The notes beneath the pieces are model-generated. The model ran no database searches. It was not told the origin of the DNA and saw only the letters and a list, made by a program, of their open reading frames with translations. Positions 22,614-32,031 of a DNA stretch of 37,694 nucleotides are shown one piece after another. The stretch is taken from positions 1 through 37,694 of the forward strand of contig WAPO01000069.1 of NCBI GenBank assembly GCA_015520705.1, read 5' to 3'. This DNA is from Thermococcus sp. GTDB lineage: Archaea; Methanobacteriota_B; Thermococci; Thermococcales; Thermococcaceae. A program made the position numbers and the translations under genes. Numbering within the stretch: the stretch's first letter is position 1; each line of letters opens with the position of its first letter.

Positions 22614-23147
22614 ATGGATGAGAAAATCCTGAAAAAAGGCAGGAGATACTTCAGGGAGGGCCGGGTTCTCTGGGTGGTTAAGAGAGGGAACATGCTGTTT
22701 TCCAAGGTTCTGGGCACCTATCCATACTATGTCGAGCTTGAAATTGAAAACTGGGAGAACAGATGCACCTGTCCGTTGGGAAGCGATTGCAAGCATGCCG
22801 CCGCAACCAGAGTGGCATTTGAGGAGGGATTCTACATCGAAATAGGGGAAGAATACGCCGGATTCTCACCTGAATGTGCCATAGAGCTTTATTTTATCAA
22901 AAATCCTGAATTTGGCTTGGAAACCATTCTGAAGGAGCTGGAGTATGTTTTAAACAGTGATGAGAGCGGGAGTGAAGTCGCGAGACTTTTCAGGAAGGCT
23001 CTGAAACTTTTGGAGCTGTCCCCTGATAAGAAGGCATATTCCATGCTTGAAAAGATTCTCGAAGAATATGAAGCTCTCTTTCCAGACTACCAGCTGACGG
23101 AAATCCTCAAAAAGGAACTAATCCATGCCCGCCAAAAAGCCTTATAA
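22614..23147 (+). CDS. SWIM zinc-finger protein
   Basis: 177 residues from the ATG at 22614; a GTG nine bases earlier is in frame. The SWIM motif CxCx(n)CxH is complete as CTCPLGSDCKHAAA, about residues 51-64. It is preceded by the typical strand block YYVELEIENWENR. The rest is helical, with a C-terminal repeat-like region (FRKALKLLELSPDKKAYSML). SWIM domains bind zinc and may contact DNA or protein; in bacteria and archaea they often go with SNF2 helicases, none of which is seen here. The gene ends 40 bases before reverse gyrase, whose TATA box overlaps its 3' end. Confidence 0.85.
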   Translation: MDEKILKKGRRYFREGRVLWVVKRGNMLFSKVLGTYPYYVELEIENWENRCTCPLGSDCKHAAATRVAFEEGFYIEIGEEYAGFSPECAIELYFIKNPEFGLETILKELEYVLNSDESGSEVARLFRKALKLLELSPDKKAYSMLEKILEEYEALFPDYQLTEILKKELIHARQKAL

Positions 23148-23148
23148 A
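23138..23148 (+). promoter_or_regulatory. TATA box of reverse gyrase
   Basis: CCTTATAAAAG, overlapping the last codons of the SWIM gene and 39-49 nt before the ATG at 23187; GGGGGGT lies in the leader. Confidence 0.5.
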
Positions 23149-23186
23149 AGGAACCTTAACTAAATGAGACATTAGAGGGGGGTAAA

Positions 23187-26100
23187 ATGAAGGCCGTATA
23201 CCGGGGAATGTGCCCAAACTGTGGGGATAGAATCTGCGACGAAAGGCTTTACAGAAAAAATCCCTGTGAGACGTGTCTTGACAGCGAGATTCACGCTCCG
23301 ACGTATATTGACCTGATAACTGCTGTAAGGGAAGCCCTGAAAGTAAGAGAAACCCTGAAGCAGTGGGAGGAGATTTATTTTCTTGAGACCAAACTTAGAG
23401 AGGTGGAGGACCTGTTTGAGAAGGCCACGGGCTTCACCTTCTGGAGCGCCCAAAAAACATGGGTCAAAAGGCTTGTAAAGGGAAAGAGTTTCTCTATCAT
23501 AGCCCCGACGGGCATGGGAAAGAGCACTTTCGGGGCCTTTATGGCCATCTACCATGCGATGAAGGGAAAGAAGAGCTATATGGTGGTTCCGACAACCCCC
23601 CTCGTTATTCAGACGATTAAAAAGGTCACCCAGCTGACTGAGAGGGCAGGGATCCAGATCAATCTGGCCTATTATCACGGGAATCTGAGGAAGAAGGAAA
23701 AGGAGGAGATGATTGAGAAAATAAAAAATGGAGATTACGATATCCTCATAACAAGCGCCCAGTATCTGGCCAGGAAATTTGATGAGATGTTCAGCGGGAA
23801 GCATTTTGATTTCATCTTCGTTGATGATGTGGATGCCTTCCTGAAGGCCTCAAAGAATATTGACCGCTCCCTCATCCTGCTCGGCTTCAATGAGGAAATA
23901 ATCCAGAGGGCATGGGAGATTATAAGGCTGAAGAAGCAGATGGCCAGATATCTGAACGGAAATTCAGAGGACAAAAACGAAAAGCTGAAAGAGCTGAACA
24001 GACAGATTGCGGAGATTTCACGTGAGATTGAGGAATTCAAAGAGAAAAGCGACATCGGAGTTTTAATCATAGCCTCCGCAACAGGCAGCGCCCGGGGAGA
24101 CAGGATAAAGCTTTACAGGGAGCTTCTGGGTTTTGAAGTCGGCAGCGGGAGGTCAGTTCTTAGAAACGTCGCCGACAGCTATCTGTTCCCGGCAAATGAC
24201 ATCAAAGAGCACGTTGCAGAGCTTCTCAGCAAACTCGGAAGAGGAGGGCTGGTTTTTGTCCCGATAGATCAGGGAGTGGGCTATGCCGAAGAGCTGACGA
24301 AGTACCTCCGGGAGAAAGGCCTGAAAGCCGAGCTGATTTCATCGAGGAGCAAGAAGGGTCTGGAGAAGTTTGAAAAGGGTGATGTGGATTATCTCATCGG
24401 GGTCGCCACCTATTACGGCAGCATTGTGCGCGGTCTTGACCTGCCTCACCTAATACGCTATGCCGTCTTCACGGGCGTTCCGAAATTCAGATTTTCAATA
24501 GACCTTGAGAGGCCCACCATCTACCGGGTTCTCGGGCTGATGAGTGAGGTCATGGACTTCCTCGAAGGGGATCAGAGAAAGGAGGCGGAAAAGCTCCATG
24601 CCCGTTTGAGGAGGCTCATACGGAACATCCCTCAGTTCGAGCTGCTGAAGATTGAGGAGGCTCTGGCAGAGGGCCTGCCCCTTGAGGGGTTTCACAACCA
24701 TGTTCTCGATGTATTCAAGCAGGCCGTCGAGTTTCTCAGGAAAACCCTGAAGGATGAGGCTGTTCTGAAAAGGATAGCAGAGGATCCCTTTGTAAGCCTT
24801 AAGGAAGAGGAAGGAAAGTGGTACATCGAGATTCCGGACGTTAGAACCTATATTCAGGCAACTGGAAGGACGAGCCGGCTCTTCGCCGGTGGAATCACAA
24901 AGGGACTGAGCGTTCTCCTTGTTGATAATGAAAAGGTCTTCAACGGCCTCGTCAGGCAGATGCGCTGGCGCTTCACAGAGTTCAAAATGGAGCCCTTCGA
25001 GGAGTTAAACCTTGAAGAAGTCCTGAAGGAGATAGATGAGGACAGGCTTAAGGTCAGACTCGTGATGGAGGGCAAAATAAGCCAGAAGACAAAGGATCTG
25101 GTCAAATCAGCACTCATGATAGTTGAATCACCCAACAAGGCGAGAACCATAGCAAACTTCTTTGGACAGCCGAGCAAGAGGAGGATAGGAGACTTGGTGG
25201 CGTATGAAGTCAGCATAGGGGATAGGATGCTGACCATTCTGGCAAGTGGCGGGCACATGTTTGACCTTGTGACGAACGAGGGCTACCACGGCGTTCTGGT
25301 TGACGAGAAAGACGGCATGGTGAAGTTCATCCCGATTTACGACACCATAAAGCGCTGCCGGGACTGCGGGCATCAGTTTGTCGACTGGGAGGAGAAGGGA
25401 ATCTGCCCGAGGTGTGGAAGCAGGAACGTGAGGGACGCCTTTGAGAACGTCAGAGCCATGCGCGAGATAGCCCAGGAGGTTGATGAGATACTCATAGCAA
25501 CCGACCCGGATACAGAAGGTGAGAAGATAGCCTGGGATATAAGGAACGTCCTCAGCCCCTACACACCAAACATCAAGCGCATAGAGTTCCATGAGGTCAC
25601 AAGGCCAGCAATACTCAGGGCGCTTGAGGAAGCAAGGGATGTGAATGAAGCCCGCGTCAATGCCCAGCTCGTCAGAAGAATAGAGGACAGATGGATAGGC
25701 TTTGAGCTCAGCCAGAAGCTCCAGCAGGTCTTTGAGAACAGGAATCTATCCGCAGGCAGAGTCCAGACACCCGTTCTGGGGTGGGTGATTCAGAGATACA
25801 AACAGTTCACGGAAAGCGAAACCGACTTCATGCTGCTGACACTTGAGAACGACCTCACGGTGATGTTCGAAGGTGTGAAGGAGGAGATTGAAGAGGTAAC
25901 TGTGGAGGACGTCACGATAGAGGAGAGGAAGCTCAATCCTCTGCCGCCCTACACAACCGATACAATGCTTCAAGACGCTTCCACTTTCCTGAAGCTTTCA
26001 GCGCCGGAAACGATGAGGCTTGCTCAGGATCTGTTTGAAACCGGTCTCTGTGTTACTCCCGATACCCTCGTGAGCCTTGCTGACGGCAGGATAATGAGCA

Positions 26101-28304
26101 TTAAAGACGCAGTGAAGAACTCGGAGGGCAGGTTGCTGGCTGTGAATGGTCTCAAACCCAGTGAGACAGAGGCTCTCAAATTCTGGGAGATAGACTGGAA
26201 AGGGCCGCTGAAGGTCGTGAAGCTTAAGAACGGACACGAAATAAAAGCTACTCCTGATCACGGCCTCCTTGTAATGAGGGACGGAAAGCTTGGTTGGGTC
26301 TCAGCAAAGAATGTCCAGCCCGGAGACTATCTCGCCTTTGCCTATAACACCGGGCACCCCGGTAGGGGGGAATATACCCTTCTCAGTCTTCTCGTGAAGC
26401 TCAGGATAACCGATGTCATGGTTGAGCTTGATGGAGAGTACTTCGAAAAGCTTGCCCCGCTTATAAAAGAGCGCATTAAGACCAGCACGAAATACAAATA
26501 TCTGCGCAACCATGTTCTTCCGCTGCACCTCCTCATGGAGTGGGGAGTAAAGGATTATGAACCTCACGTGATATCTCTCTACCGCCAGAGGGCTGGAACT
26601 AAGCGCATACCCAACTTCAAACTCAACGATAAGTTCTGGTATGTCTTCGGTCTGATACTTGGAGACGGCACGATAAGAGGAAGCAAGGTGCTGATTTCCC
26701 AGACCCCGCTGAAGAGGGTTAAAGGAATACTCAAGGAAGCATTCCCGTTTCTTCATGTCTTTGAGACAACCAACCAAGTGGGTTTCTCAAACTCTATACT
26801 TGCTGAACTTTTCAGACGGCTTGGCGCCCGGAAGGGTGAGCTTAATCCTCTGATATTTGGTCTGAAGGAAGAATATATTAATGCAATACTGGCAGGATAC
26901 TTTGACACCGACGGAACATTCTCGCTGCTCCATGACAAAAAAGGAGTTAACCTAAGAGCTACACTGACCTCCAAGAGGTATGATGTTCTCAAAATGTTCA
27001 GCATTTATCTGTATCAGATTGGAATACTTAACTACCTCAAGAGGGATAAGCGCACAGAAGTTTGGGATATGATAGTCAGCAACAGAAGCTTAGAACACTT
27101 CAAGAGAAAGATTTATCCCTATCTCAGAATCCGGCGGAAACAGTTTGATGATGCTTATATTGAGTACAGAAGTTCAAGAAAGCCACAGCAGGGCGACCTC
27201 ATTCCCGTTGGGGCGGTCTTTAGAAGACTGAACTTTCCACAAGGAGCCAAGAACCGGATACTGAATGAAACAGGCATTGACGTCTGGAACTGGCTGAAAA
27301 AAGATAACGGAGAGATCCCCCGGGAAAAGCTTGCCGAAGTCATTAAATATGCCAAGGACAGCAGCATAAAAGCTTTCCTTGAGTCACTTGTGAATGCGGG
27401 AGTTACTTGGATCAAAGTCAAGGAGGTAAGTGAAGCACACTACGAGGGCAGGCTCTATGACTTTACGACAACCACGGGGAACTTTCTGTCCAACGGTATT
27501 GTCTCCCACAACTGTACCTATCACAGAACCGACTCGATACACGTCAGCAATACCGGAATTGAAGTTGCCAAGGAGTACATAACCCAGGAAATCGGAGAGG
27601 AGTATTTTGCCCCGAGGAAATGGGGGGAAGAGGGCGCCCATGAGGCCATAAGGCCAACGAGGCCCATAGACACCGGAAGGCTCATGCAGCTCATCAGGGA
27701 TGGGGTAATCACCCTTGCCCGCGGGCTCACCAGAAACCACTTCAGGCTGTATGATATGATTTTCAAACGCTTCATGGCGAGTCAGATGAAAGCAGCCAGA
27801 ATTCTCCATGAAAAGGCAGTAATTGATGCAGGTATTGCCAGAGCTGAGGTCGAGGGCTACACAGAGGTGCTCTACGATGGATGGGCCAGAATAAGAAGGC
27901 TCCCCATGTGGCAGATTCCAAAGCTTGAAAAGGGGCAGAAGCTCAGGGTGAAGGAGTTCAAAAAGTGGCGTGCCCCGAAGGTTCCACTCTACACCCAAGG
28001 GGACATAATAGCCCTGATGAAGGAGAAGAAAATAGGAAGGCCTTCAACATATGCCAAGATAGTCAAAACCCTTCTGAGCAGATACTACGTCATAGAAACA
28101 CGGGGCAGGAAGAAGCTCGTCCCCACGGATCAGGGCATAAAGGTGTATCACTACCTGATAAGCAAATACAGAGACCTCGTCAGCGAGGAAAAGACCAGAG
28201 AGCTGGAGGCGCTTATGGATATGGTGGAAGAGAACAAAATTGATTACCAGAAGGTGCTTGCTGAACTGTATAATGAAATAAAGTTATACATAAATACCGA
28301 TTAA
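23187..28304 (+). CDS. rgy: Reverse gyrase containing an intein
   Basis: The hallmark enzyme of hyperthermophiles: a helicase-like domain fused to a type IA topoisomerase, adding positive supercoils. Order seen: zinc finger CPNCG...CETC (residues 9-30), helicase Walker [10 protein letters not shown] near 111, a DEAD-type motif VDDVD, Arg motif QATGRTSR, then [18 protein letters not shown], a second zinc finger CRDCGHQF...CPRCG, and topoisomerase motifs [13 protein letters not shown] and [13 protein letters not shown]. The catalytic Tyr is in CTYHRTDS. Residues 955-1442 are an intein inserted before that Cys, leaving 1,217 extein residues, the normal length. The ATG at 23187 follows GGGGGGT. 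TrmBL2 lies downstream, as I recall it does in Pyrococcus. Confidence 0.97.
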   Translation: MKAVYRGMCPNCGDRICDERLYRKNPCETCLDSEIHAPTYIDLITAVREALKVRETLKQWEEIYFLETKLREVEDLFEKATGFTFWSAQKTWVKRLVKGKSFSIIAPTGMGKSTFGAFMAIYHAMKGKKSYMVVPTTPLVIQTIKKVTQLTERAGIQINLAYYHGNLRKKEKEEMIEKIKNGDYDILITSAQYLARKFDEMFSGKHFDFIFVDDVDAFLKASKNIDRSLILLGFNEEIIQRAWEIIRLKKQMARYLNGNSEDKNEKLKELNRQIAEISREIEEFKEKSDIGVLIIASATGSARGDRIKLYRELLGFEVGSGRSVLRNVADSYLFPANDIKEHVAELLSKLGRGGLVFVPIDQGVGYAEELTKYLREKGLKAELISSRSKKGLEKFEKGDVDYLIGVATYYGSIVRGLDLPHLIRYAVFTGVPKFRFSIDLERPTIYRVLGLMSEVMDFLEGDQRKEAEKLHARLRRLIRNIPQFELLKIEEALAEGLPLEGFHNHVLDVFKQAVEFLRKTLKDEAVLKRIAEDPFVSLKEEEGKWYIEIPDVRTYIQATGRTSRLFAGGITKGLSVLLVDNEKVFNGLVRQMRWRFTEFKMEPFEELNLEEVLKEIDEDRLKVRLVMEGKISQKTKDLVKSALMIVESPNKARTIANFFGQPSKRRIGDLVAYEVSIGDRMLTILASGGHMFDLVTNEGYHGVLVDEKDGMVKFIPIYDTIKRCRDCGHQFVDWEEKGICPRCGSRNVRDAFENVRAMREIAQEVDEILIATDPDTEGEKIAWDIRNVLSPYTPNIKRIEFHEVTRPAILRALEEARDVNEARVNAQLVRRIEDRWIGFELSQKLQQVFENRNLSAGRVQTPVLGWVIQRYKQFTESETDFMLLTLENDLTVMFEGVKEEIEEVTVEDVTIEERKLNPLPPYTTDTMLQDASTFLKLSAPETMRLAQDLFETGLCVTPDTLVSLADGRIMSIKDAVKNSEGRLLAVNGLKPSETEALKFWEIDWKGPLKVVKLKNGHEIKATPDHGLLVMRDGKLGWVSAKNVQPGDYLAFAYNTGHPGRGEYTLLSLLVKLRITDVMVELDGEYFEKLAPLIKERIKTSTKYKYLRNHVLPLHLLMEWGVKDYEPHVISLYRQRAGTKRIPNFKLNDKFWYVFGLILGDGTIRGSKVLISQTPLKRVKGILKEAFPFLHVFETTNQVGFSNSILAELFRRLGARKGELNPLIFGLKEEYINAILAGYFDTDGTFSLLHDKKGVNLRATLTSKRYDVLKMFSIYLYQIGILNYLKRDKRTEVWDMIVSNRSLEHFKRKIYPYLRIRRKQFDDAYIEYRSSRKPQQGDLIPVGAVFRRLNFPQGAKNRILNETGIDVWNWLKKDNGEIPREKLAEVIKYAKDSSIKAFLESLVNAGVTWIKVKEVSEAHYEGRLYDFTTTTGNFLSNGIVSHNCTYHRTDSIHVSNTGIEVAKEYITQEIGEEYFAPRKWGEEGAHEAIRPTRPIDTGRLMQLIRDGVITLARGLTRNHFRLYDMIFKRFMASQMKAARILHEKAVIDAGIARAEVEGYTEVLYDGWARIRRLPMWQIPKLEKGQKLRVKEFKKWRAPKVPLYTQGDIIALMKEKKIGRPSTYAKIVKTLLSRYYVIETRGRKKLVPTDQGIKVYHYLISKYRDLVSEEKTRELEALMDMVEENKIDYQKVLAELYNEIKLYINTD
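26049..27512 (+). mobile_element. Intein with LAGLIDADG homing endonuclease in reverse gyrase
   Basis: 488 residues, from Cys955 ([13 protein letters not shown], block A) to His-Asn (SNGIVSHN, block G), followed by extein Cys. Block B shows [11 protein letters not shown] with the conserved His. The two endonuclease motifs are LGDGT and GYFDTDGTF, each with an acidic residue, so homing activity is plausible. All splicing residues are present: Cys1, the B-block His, the penultimate His, the terminal Asn and Cys+1. The host site is [12 protein letters not shown]; the catalytic tyrosine lies two residues after the splice. Inteins at this site are known in reverse gyrases of other Thermococcales. 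Confidence 0.95.
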
Positions 28305-28457
28305 ATGTCACTGTTTTATGATTTTGTTTCGTATTTTATTACATCTTACCCTCCCAGCGAGATCAAAAAACTTAAAACCAGAAAAGGAGTAAATTCTTTG
28401 TATGTCTATGCAACCTTGCTAATATTGTCTGGAGTTATATCAGGTTATGAAGATTAA
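28305..28457 (+). CDS. Possible 50-residue protein after reverse gyrase
   Basis: The frame opens with ATG directly after the reverse gyrase stop and reads MSLFYDFVSYFITSYPPSEI, a basic patch (KKLKTRKG) and a hydrophobic end (YATLLILSGVISGYED). It could be a small membrane-associated protein. No ribosome binding site precedes it and no promoter fits, so chance is quite possible. Confidence 0.25.
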   Translation: MSLFYDFVSYFITSYPPSEIKKLKTRKGVNSLYVYATLLILSGVISGYED

Positions 28458-28474
28458 TAACCAGAAAAACTTTG

Positions 28475-28500
28475 GGTATAAGAAAAAACCTTATATACCT
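28475..28500 (+). promoter_or_regulatory. Promoter of trmBL2 within an imperfect inverted repeat
   Basis: GGTATAAG (28475-28482) and CTTATATACC (28490-28499) form an inverted repeat with one two-base insertion; the TATA box TTATATA lies in the right arm, about 45 nt before the ATG at 28543. Binding by a regulator, perhaps the gene's own product, is possible but not shown. Confidence 0.45.
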
Positions 28501-28542
28501 TAACGCCCTATAAGCAAAATGAAAAATTTGAAGGTGGTAAAA

Positions 28543-29337
28543 ATGGTCAAAGATAGAATGGTAGAACTTTTACAAGAGCACTTTGAACTGAACTTATACG
28601 AAGCCCGGGCATATGTTGCCCTCGTTGGTTTTGGTGTTTTGACACCCGCCGAGCTTGCCAGCGTTTCCGAGGTGCCTGCACCGAGGACTTATGATGTTCT
28701 CAGGAGCCTTGAGAAGAAGGGATTCGCCATCAGCCAGCCCGGCAAGGTCAACAAATACAGGCCGGTACACCCAGAGAACATCCTTGAGAAGTTCATAGAG
28801 GAGTGGCAGGAGCGCATCAAGGAAGAGCTTGAAGCAAAGAAGAAGGCAAAAGAGGAACTCCTTGAGCTCATGACTCCACTGATAGAGACAGAAATACCAA
28901 AATACGGTGTTGAAAGGGTATGGGTTGTTAGAGGAATAAGGAACGCCACACTTAAGACCAAAGAAATGTTCGAGGATGTTAAGGAGCAGATTCTCCTGGC
29001 AGATGACGGGTACATAGCAATAAACCTTGAGAACGACATCATAAAAGCTGTTGAGAGAGGCGTGAAGGCCAAGATCATAGTGGCAAAACCACTGCTGCCA
29101 AGATTACAGAGCTCAAAGCTCATGGACTACTACAAGAGCGGCAAAATCGAGCTTAAGGTCGCCGACAAGCTGGAGCTTCCGATGCTCATCTGCGACGATG
29201 AAGTCTTCTTTGCTCTGGAGGACATGGCCGCGAGATACTTCAACTACGAGACCCAGATATGGATCAAGGACTTCAGGATAAAGGCCCTCTTTGAAGGCAA
29301 GTTCAACGGATACTGGGAGAACGGCAAGAAAGTTTGA
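28543..29337 (+). CDS. trmBL2: Chromatin protein and global repressor TrmBL2
   Basis: TrmB-family protein. TrmBL2 coats DNA in thick fibres and represses many genes in Thermococcales, unlike TrmB and TrmBL1, which sense sugars. Seen here: an N-terminal winged helix (LLQEHFELNLYEARAYVALV, LTPAELASVSEVPAPRTYDV, LRSLEKKGFAI), a coiled coil (EELEAKKKAKEELLELM) and a C-terminal half with VWVVRGIRNA and EDVKEQILLADDGYIAI. It lacks the long sugar-binding domain seen in TrmB, which fits TrmBL2. The ATG at 28543 has GGTGGT four bases upstream and gives 264 residues, the known length; an earlier ATG (28519) is not needed. Confidence 0.94.
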   Translation: MVKDRMVELLQEHFELNLYEARAYVALVGFGVLTPAELASVSEVPAPRTYDVLRSLEKKGFAISQPGKVNKYRPVHPENILEKFIEEWQERIKEELEAKKKAKEELLELMTPLIETEIPKYGVERVWVVRGIRNATLKTKEMFEDVKEQILLADDGYIAINLENDIIKAVERGVKAKIIVAKPLLPRLQSSKLMDYYKSGKIELKVADKLELPMLICDDEVFFALEDMAARYFNYETQIWIKDFRIKALFEGKFNGYWENGKKV

Positions 29338-29365
29338 TCTTTCTTTTTTCATTGATTTTCTTTAA
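29338..29365 (+). terminator. T-rich terminator of trmBL2
   Basis: TCTTTCTTTTTTCATTG and then TTTTCTTTAAC directly after the stop. Confidence 0.5.
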
Positions 29366-29403
29366 CAGATGACTCAACAGAAAATTAGAAGAAAGCGAAT
29401 AAC

Positions 29404-29616
29404 TCAGATATACTTAAACTCCTCTTCTTCCTCACTTTTCTCTTTAAGCTTCCAGAAAAGCTTTCCTTCCTTCTGGTAACTCTCAACCTTTCCCTGCTCG
29501 ACGAATCTGAGTAGATACCGCCGTACCTCCATAACAGAGAGTTTCGTGATTCCGGTGAGCTCTTCAATTGTTTTTGGGCCATCTTCAAGAGCCTCTAAAA
29601 CCCTGACATTTTTCAT
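29404..29616 (-). CDS. Small winged-helix (HTH) protein
   Basis: 70 residues from the ATG at 29616, overlapping the stop of the upstream gene as ATGA. Pattern of a small winged helix: NVRVLEALEDGPKTIEELTG, then ITKLSVMEVRRYLLRFVEQG as helix-turn-helix, and VESYQKEGKLFWKLK as the wing, ending in an acidic tail. It may bind DNA or RNA. Together with the UPF0148 and arginase-family genes upstream it forms a three-gene unit. Target unknown. Confidence 0.8.
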   Translation of the reverse strand: MKNVRVLEALEDGPKTIEELTGITKLSVMEVRRYLLRFVEQGKVESYQKEGKLFWKLKEKSEEEEEFKYI

Positions 29617-29933
29617 TTCACTCCCTCCAGTTTCTTGTATCTTTCCAGCAGTTCTATTATCTTCTCCATAACCCTTAAGTGTTTCTCAAGTTCATCTATC
29701 TCTTCAGGCAGCGAACTGGCCAGCTCGTTAAGTTTTTCCTTAAGGATCTTCTCAACATCCCCGGTTTCGGTCTTTTTCTGTTTTTCCCTGTATTCACAGA
29801 CAGGACAGAAAACCCTGCCGTTCAGCTCGAACATTGGAGATCCGCATCTGGGGCAGTGCCTGTCGAGCATTTTAGCTCCAGAAAGGAGAAGAGGCGTGAT
29901 GATTTTCCTTATTTCTTCCTGAGTGAGAGCCAT
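29613..29933 (-). CDS. UPF0148 zinc-ribbon protein (autoantigen p27-like)
   Basis: 106 residues from the ATG at 29933, with GGAGGTGGG upstream; a longer reading to 29966 overlaps the arginase-family gene and has no such site. Seen here: MALTQEEIRKIITPLLLSGA, then a zinc ribbon HCPRCGSPMF...RVFCPVCEY (two CxxC), followed by a helical tail. This is the archaeal UPF0148 / Sjogren-autoantigen-1 family, function unknown. It starts one base after the end of the arginase-family gene. Confidence 0.85.
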   Translation of the reverse strand: MALTQEEIRKIITPLLLSGAKMLDRHCPRCGSPMFELNGRVFCPVCEYREKQKKTETGDVEKILKEKLNELASSLPEEIDELEKHLRVMEKIIELLERYKKLEGVK

Positions 29934-29934
29934 A

Positions 29935-30663
29935 CTACCCACCTCCCATAAGCTGAAAGACCTCAACTAAAGCTTTTTTGCCCAGTCTGGAACGGCGTAT
30001 CCTGTCTGAAATTTCTGAGATATCAAAGGCAATTATAGTAAAGTTCCTTTTGATTTCCTCCAGAATCTCAATCAGCTGCTCCAGTGTTAGCTCACCGTGC
30101 TGGAAGCGTGCAATCCTGTATTCGGGTCTTAAAACATCCATATCTATGGTCAAATATATTTCCTCTCCGAGGTATTTCCTCGCTTCGGCAATAATATCTC
30201 CGATTGATCCAGTCTGAAGATTTTTGTACGCCTTCCACCTACGTCCAATTTTTCTGCTTCTTAACAGGGCAGGAAATATTTTAACCCTCCGGGTCCATAG
30301 CTCTGTCCTTTCGGTTGTGGGTATCATGAGAACCGGCCCCACAATGGCAGCTCTGTTTATTATCTTCTCCTCAAGGGCATATGCCAGCCACGAGCCGTGA
30401 TCGAGATAGTCATGCATGAGGTCAGTATGGGCATCCACACTTATCAATCCAGGGGGTCTGAGGCTCTTGACTATGCCATAGCTGGCCAGATGTTCTCCCA
30501 CGATATATGCCCTATCCCTGGGAACCCTATCTGCCAGAAGCTCAATATTACTCGACTCCACAATCATATATTCCTCCAGAAGCTTGTTTCTCCTAAGGTA
30601 ATTGAGGACATACAGAACTCCCTCTCTATTTGGTCTCTCGCCAAAAGGAATGAATGTAACCAT
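29935..30663 (-). CDS. Arginase/agmatinase-superfamily protein
   Basis: 242 residues from the ATG at 30663. Mn-binding motifs of the ureohydrolase family are visible: YIVGEHLASYG (the first His), LISVDAHTDLMHDYLDHGSW (DAHxD) and LTIDMDVLRPEY (DxD). All six expected ligands are there, so a dinuclear metal enzyme is likely. It is shorter than ordinary agmatinases and arginases (about 290-300 residues) and begins MVTFIPFGERPNREG, unlike speB products I know. The substrate should therefore be left open. It leads the three-gene unit with UPF0148 and the small HTH gene. A TATA-like TTTAAAAG lies near 30692-30699. Confidence 0.8.
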   Translation of the reverse strand: MVTFIPFGERPNREGVLYVLNYLRRNKLLEEYMIVESSNIELLADRVPRDRAYIVGEHLASYGIVKSLRPPGLISVDAHTDLMHDYLDHGSWLAYALEEKIINRAAIVGPVLMIPTTERTELWTRRVKIFPALLRSRKIGRRWKAYKNLQTGSIGDIIAEARKYLGEEIYLTIDMDVLRPEYRIARFQHGELTLEQLIEILEEIKRNFTIIAFDISEISDRIRRSRLGKKALVEVFQLMGGG

Positions 30664-30745
30664 TTTCCATCCCAGCTACATTCTGTAAGGGAGCTTTTAA
30701 ATCTTAGCTACACCAATCGACATAAATCTGTAAAAGAACCATAGT

Positions 30746-30757
30746 CAAAGTTTAAAA
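30746..30757 (+). promoter_or_regulatory. TATA box of the HPS-PHI gene
   Basis: AAGTTTAAAAGT, about 46-57 nt before the ATG at 30803; GGAGGT lies in the leader. Divergent from the arginase-family promoter. Confidence 0.5.
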
Positions 30758-30802
30758 GTGGGTGCGTTAATGTTAAATTGAAAATCTTTTGGAGGTAGCA
30801 AG

Positions 30803-32023
30803 ATGATCCTGCAGGTTGCACTGGATTTGACAGATGTGGAACAGGCAATTTCCATAGCAGAAAAAGCTGCCCGGGGCGGGGCTCATTGGCTTGAAGTTGG
30901 AACTCCTCTAATCAAAAAAGAAGGTATGAGGGCTGTTGAGCTATTGAAGAGGCGTTTTCCTGACAGAAAGATAGTGGCTGACCTGAAGACCATGGATACT
31001 GGGGCTCTGGAAGTTGAGATGGCAGCCAGACATGGTGCAGATGTTGTTTCTATTCTCGGTGTTGCTGATGATAAAACAATAAAAGATGCTGTAGACGTTG
31101 CGAGAAAATACGGCATCAGAGTCATGGTTGACCTTATTGGAGTCAAGGACAAAGTCAAAAGAGCCAAAGAACTTGAGAAAATGGGAGTTCACTACATACT
31201 GGTCCACACAGGCATTGATGAGCAGGTTCAGGGAAAGAGCCCTCTGGAGGATTTAGGAGAGGTGGTGAAAGCTGTCAAAGTTCCGGTGGCTGTGGCAGGT
31301 GGCCTGAATCTCGAAACAATACCCAAGGTCATAGAGCTGGGGGCAACTATAATCATCGTGGGAGGTGCAATAACGAAAGCAAACAATCCCGAAGAAACCA
31401 CAAGAAAAATAATAGACCTTTTCTGGGGAGAATACATGCTCACAATAAAAAAGGCCATGGGGGATATAGTGGAACATATAAGCCAAGTGGCTGAAACGCT
31501 GAAAATAGAACAGGTTAGAGCAATGGTCGATGCCATGATAGGTGCCAACAAAATATTCATCTACGGTGCAGGAAGGAGCGGATTGGTCGGAAAAGCTTTT
31601 GCCATGCGTCTTATGCATCTCGACTTCAATGTGTATGTTGTTGGTGAAACTATCACCCCAGCATTCGAACCCGGGGATCTGCTCATAGCTATCAGTGGAA
31701 GCGGCGAGACGAGGACAATAGTAGATGCCGCTGAAATTGCCAAGAAAGAGGGAGGAAAAATCGTGGCAATAACCTCCTATGCGAACTCCACTTTGGGTAA
31801 AATAGCAAATGTCGTCGTTGAAATCCCGGGGAGAGCAAAAACAGACATCCCGACAGATTACATCGCAAGACAGATGCTAACCAAATACAAGTGGATCGCA
31901 CCTATGGGCACGCTGTTTGAGGACTCGACCATGATATTCCTCGATGGAATCATTGCCCTTCTAATGGCCACCTTCCAGAAAACCGAAAAGGATATGAAGA
32001 GGAAGCATGCTACCCTTGAGTAG
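30803..32023 (+). CDS. hps-phi: Bifunctional 3-hexulose-6-phosphate synthase / 6-phospho-3-hexuloisomerase
   Basis: Fused enzyme of the ribulose monophosphate pathway. In Thermococcales, which lack the usual pentose phosphate pathway, it runs backward to make ribulose 5-phosphate and formaldehyde from fructose 6-phosphate. The first 210 residues are the HPS (beta/alpha)8 barrel: LQVALDLTDVEQAISIAEKA, KIVADLKTMDTGALEVEMAA, VAGGLNLETIPKVIELGAT. The rest is the PHI sugar isomerase (SIS) domain: IFIYGAGRSGLVGKAFAMRL, LLIAISGSGETRTIVDAAEI, PMGTLFEDSTMIFLDGIIAL. Length 406 residues is as known for the fusion. The ATG at 30803 follows GGAGGT. The next gene starts nine bases after the stop. Confidence 0.96.
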   Translation: MILQVALDLTDVEQAISIAEKAARGGAHWLEVGTPLIKKEGMRAVELLKRRFPDRKIVADLKTMDTGALEVEMAARHGADVVSILGVADDKTIKDAVDVARKYGIRVMVDLIGVKDKVKRAKELEKMGVHYILVHTGIDEQVQGKSPLEDLGEVVKAVKVPVAVAGGLNLETIPKVIELGATIIIVGGAITKANNPEETTRKIIDLFWGEYMLTIKKAMGDIVEHISQVAETLKIEQVRAMVDAMIGANKIFIYGAGRSGLVGKAFAMRLMHLDFNVYVVGETITPAFEPGDLLIAISGSGETRTIVDAAEIAKKEGGKIVAITSYANSTLGKIANVVVEIPGRAKTDIPTDYIARQMLTKYKWIAPMGTLFEDSTMIFLDGIIALLMATFQKTEKDMKRKHATLE

Positions 32024-32031
32024 GGATTTTC

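Noticed and set aside
29935-30663. Naming the arginase-family gene speB
   Set aside because: It is shorter than agmatinases and has an unusual start; only the superfamily is supported.
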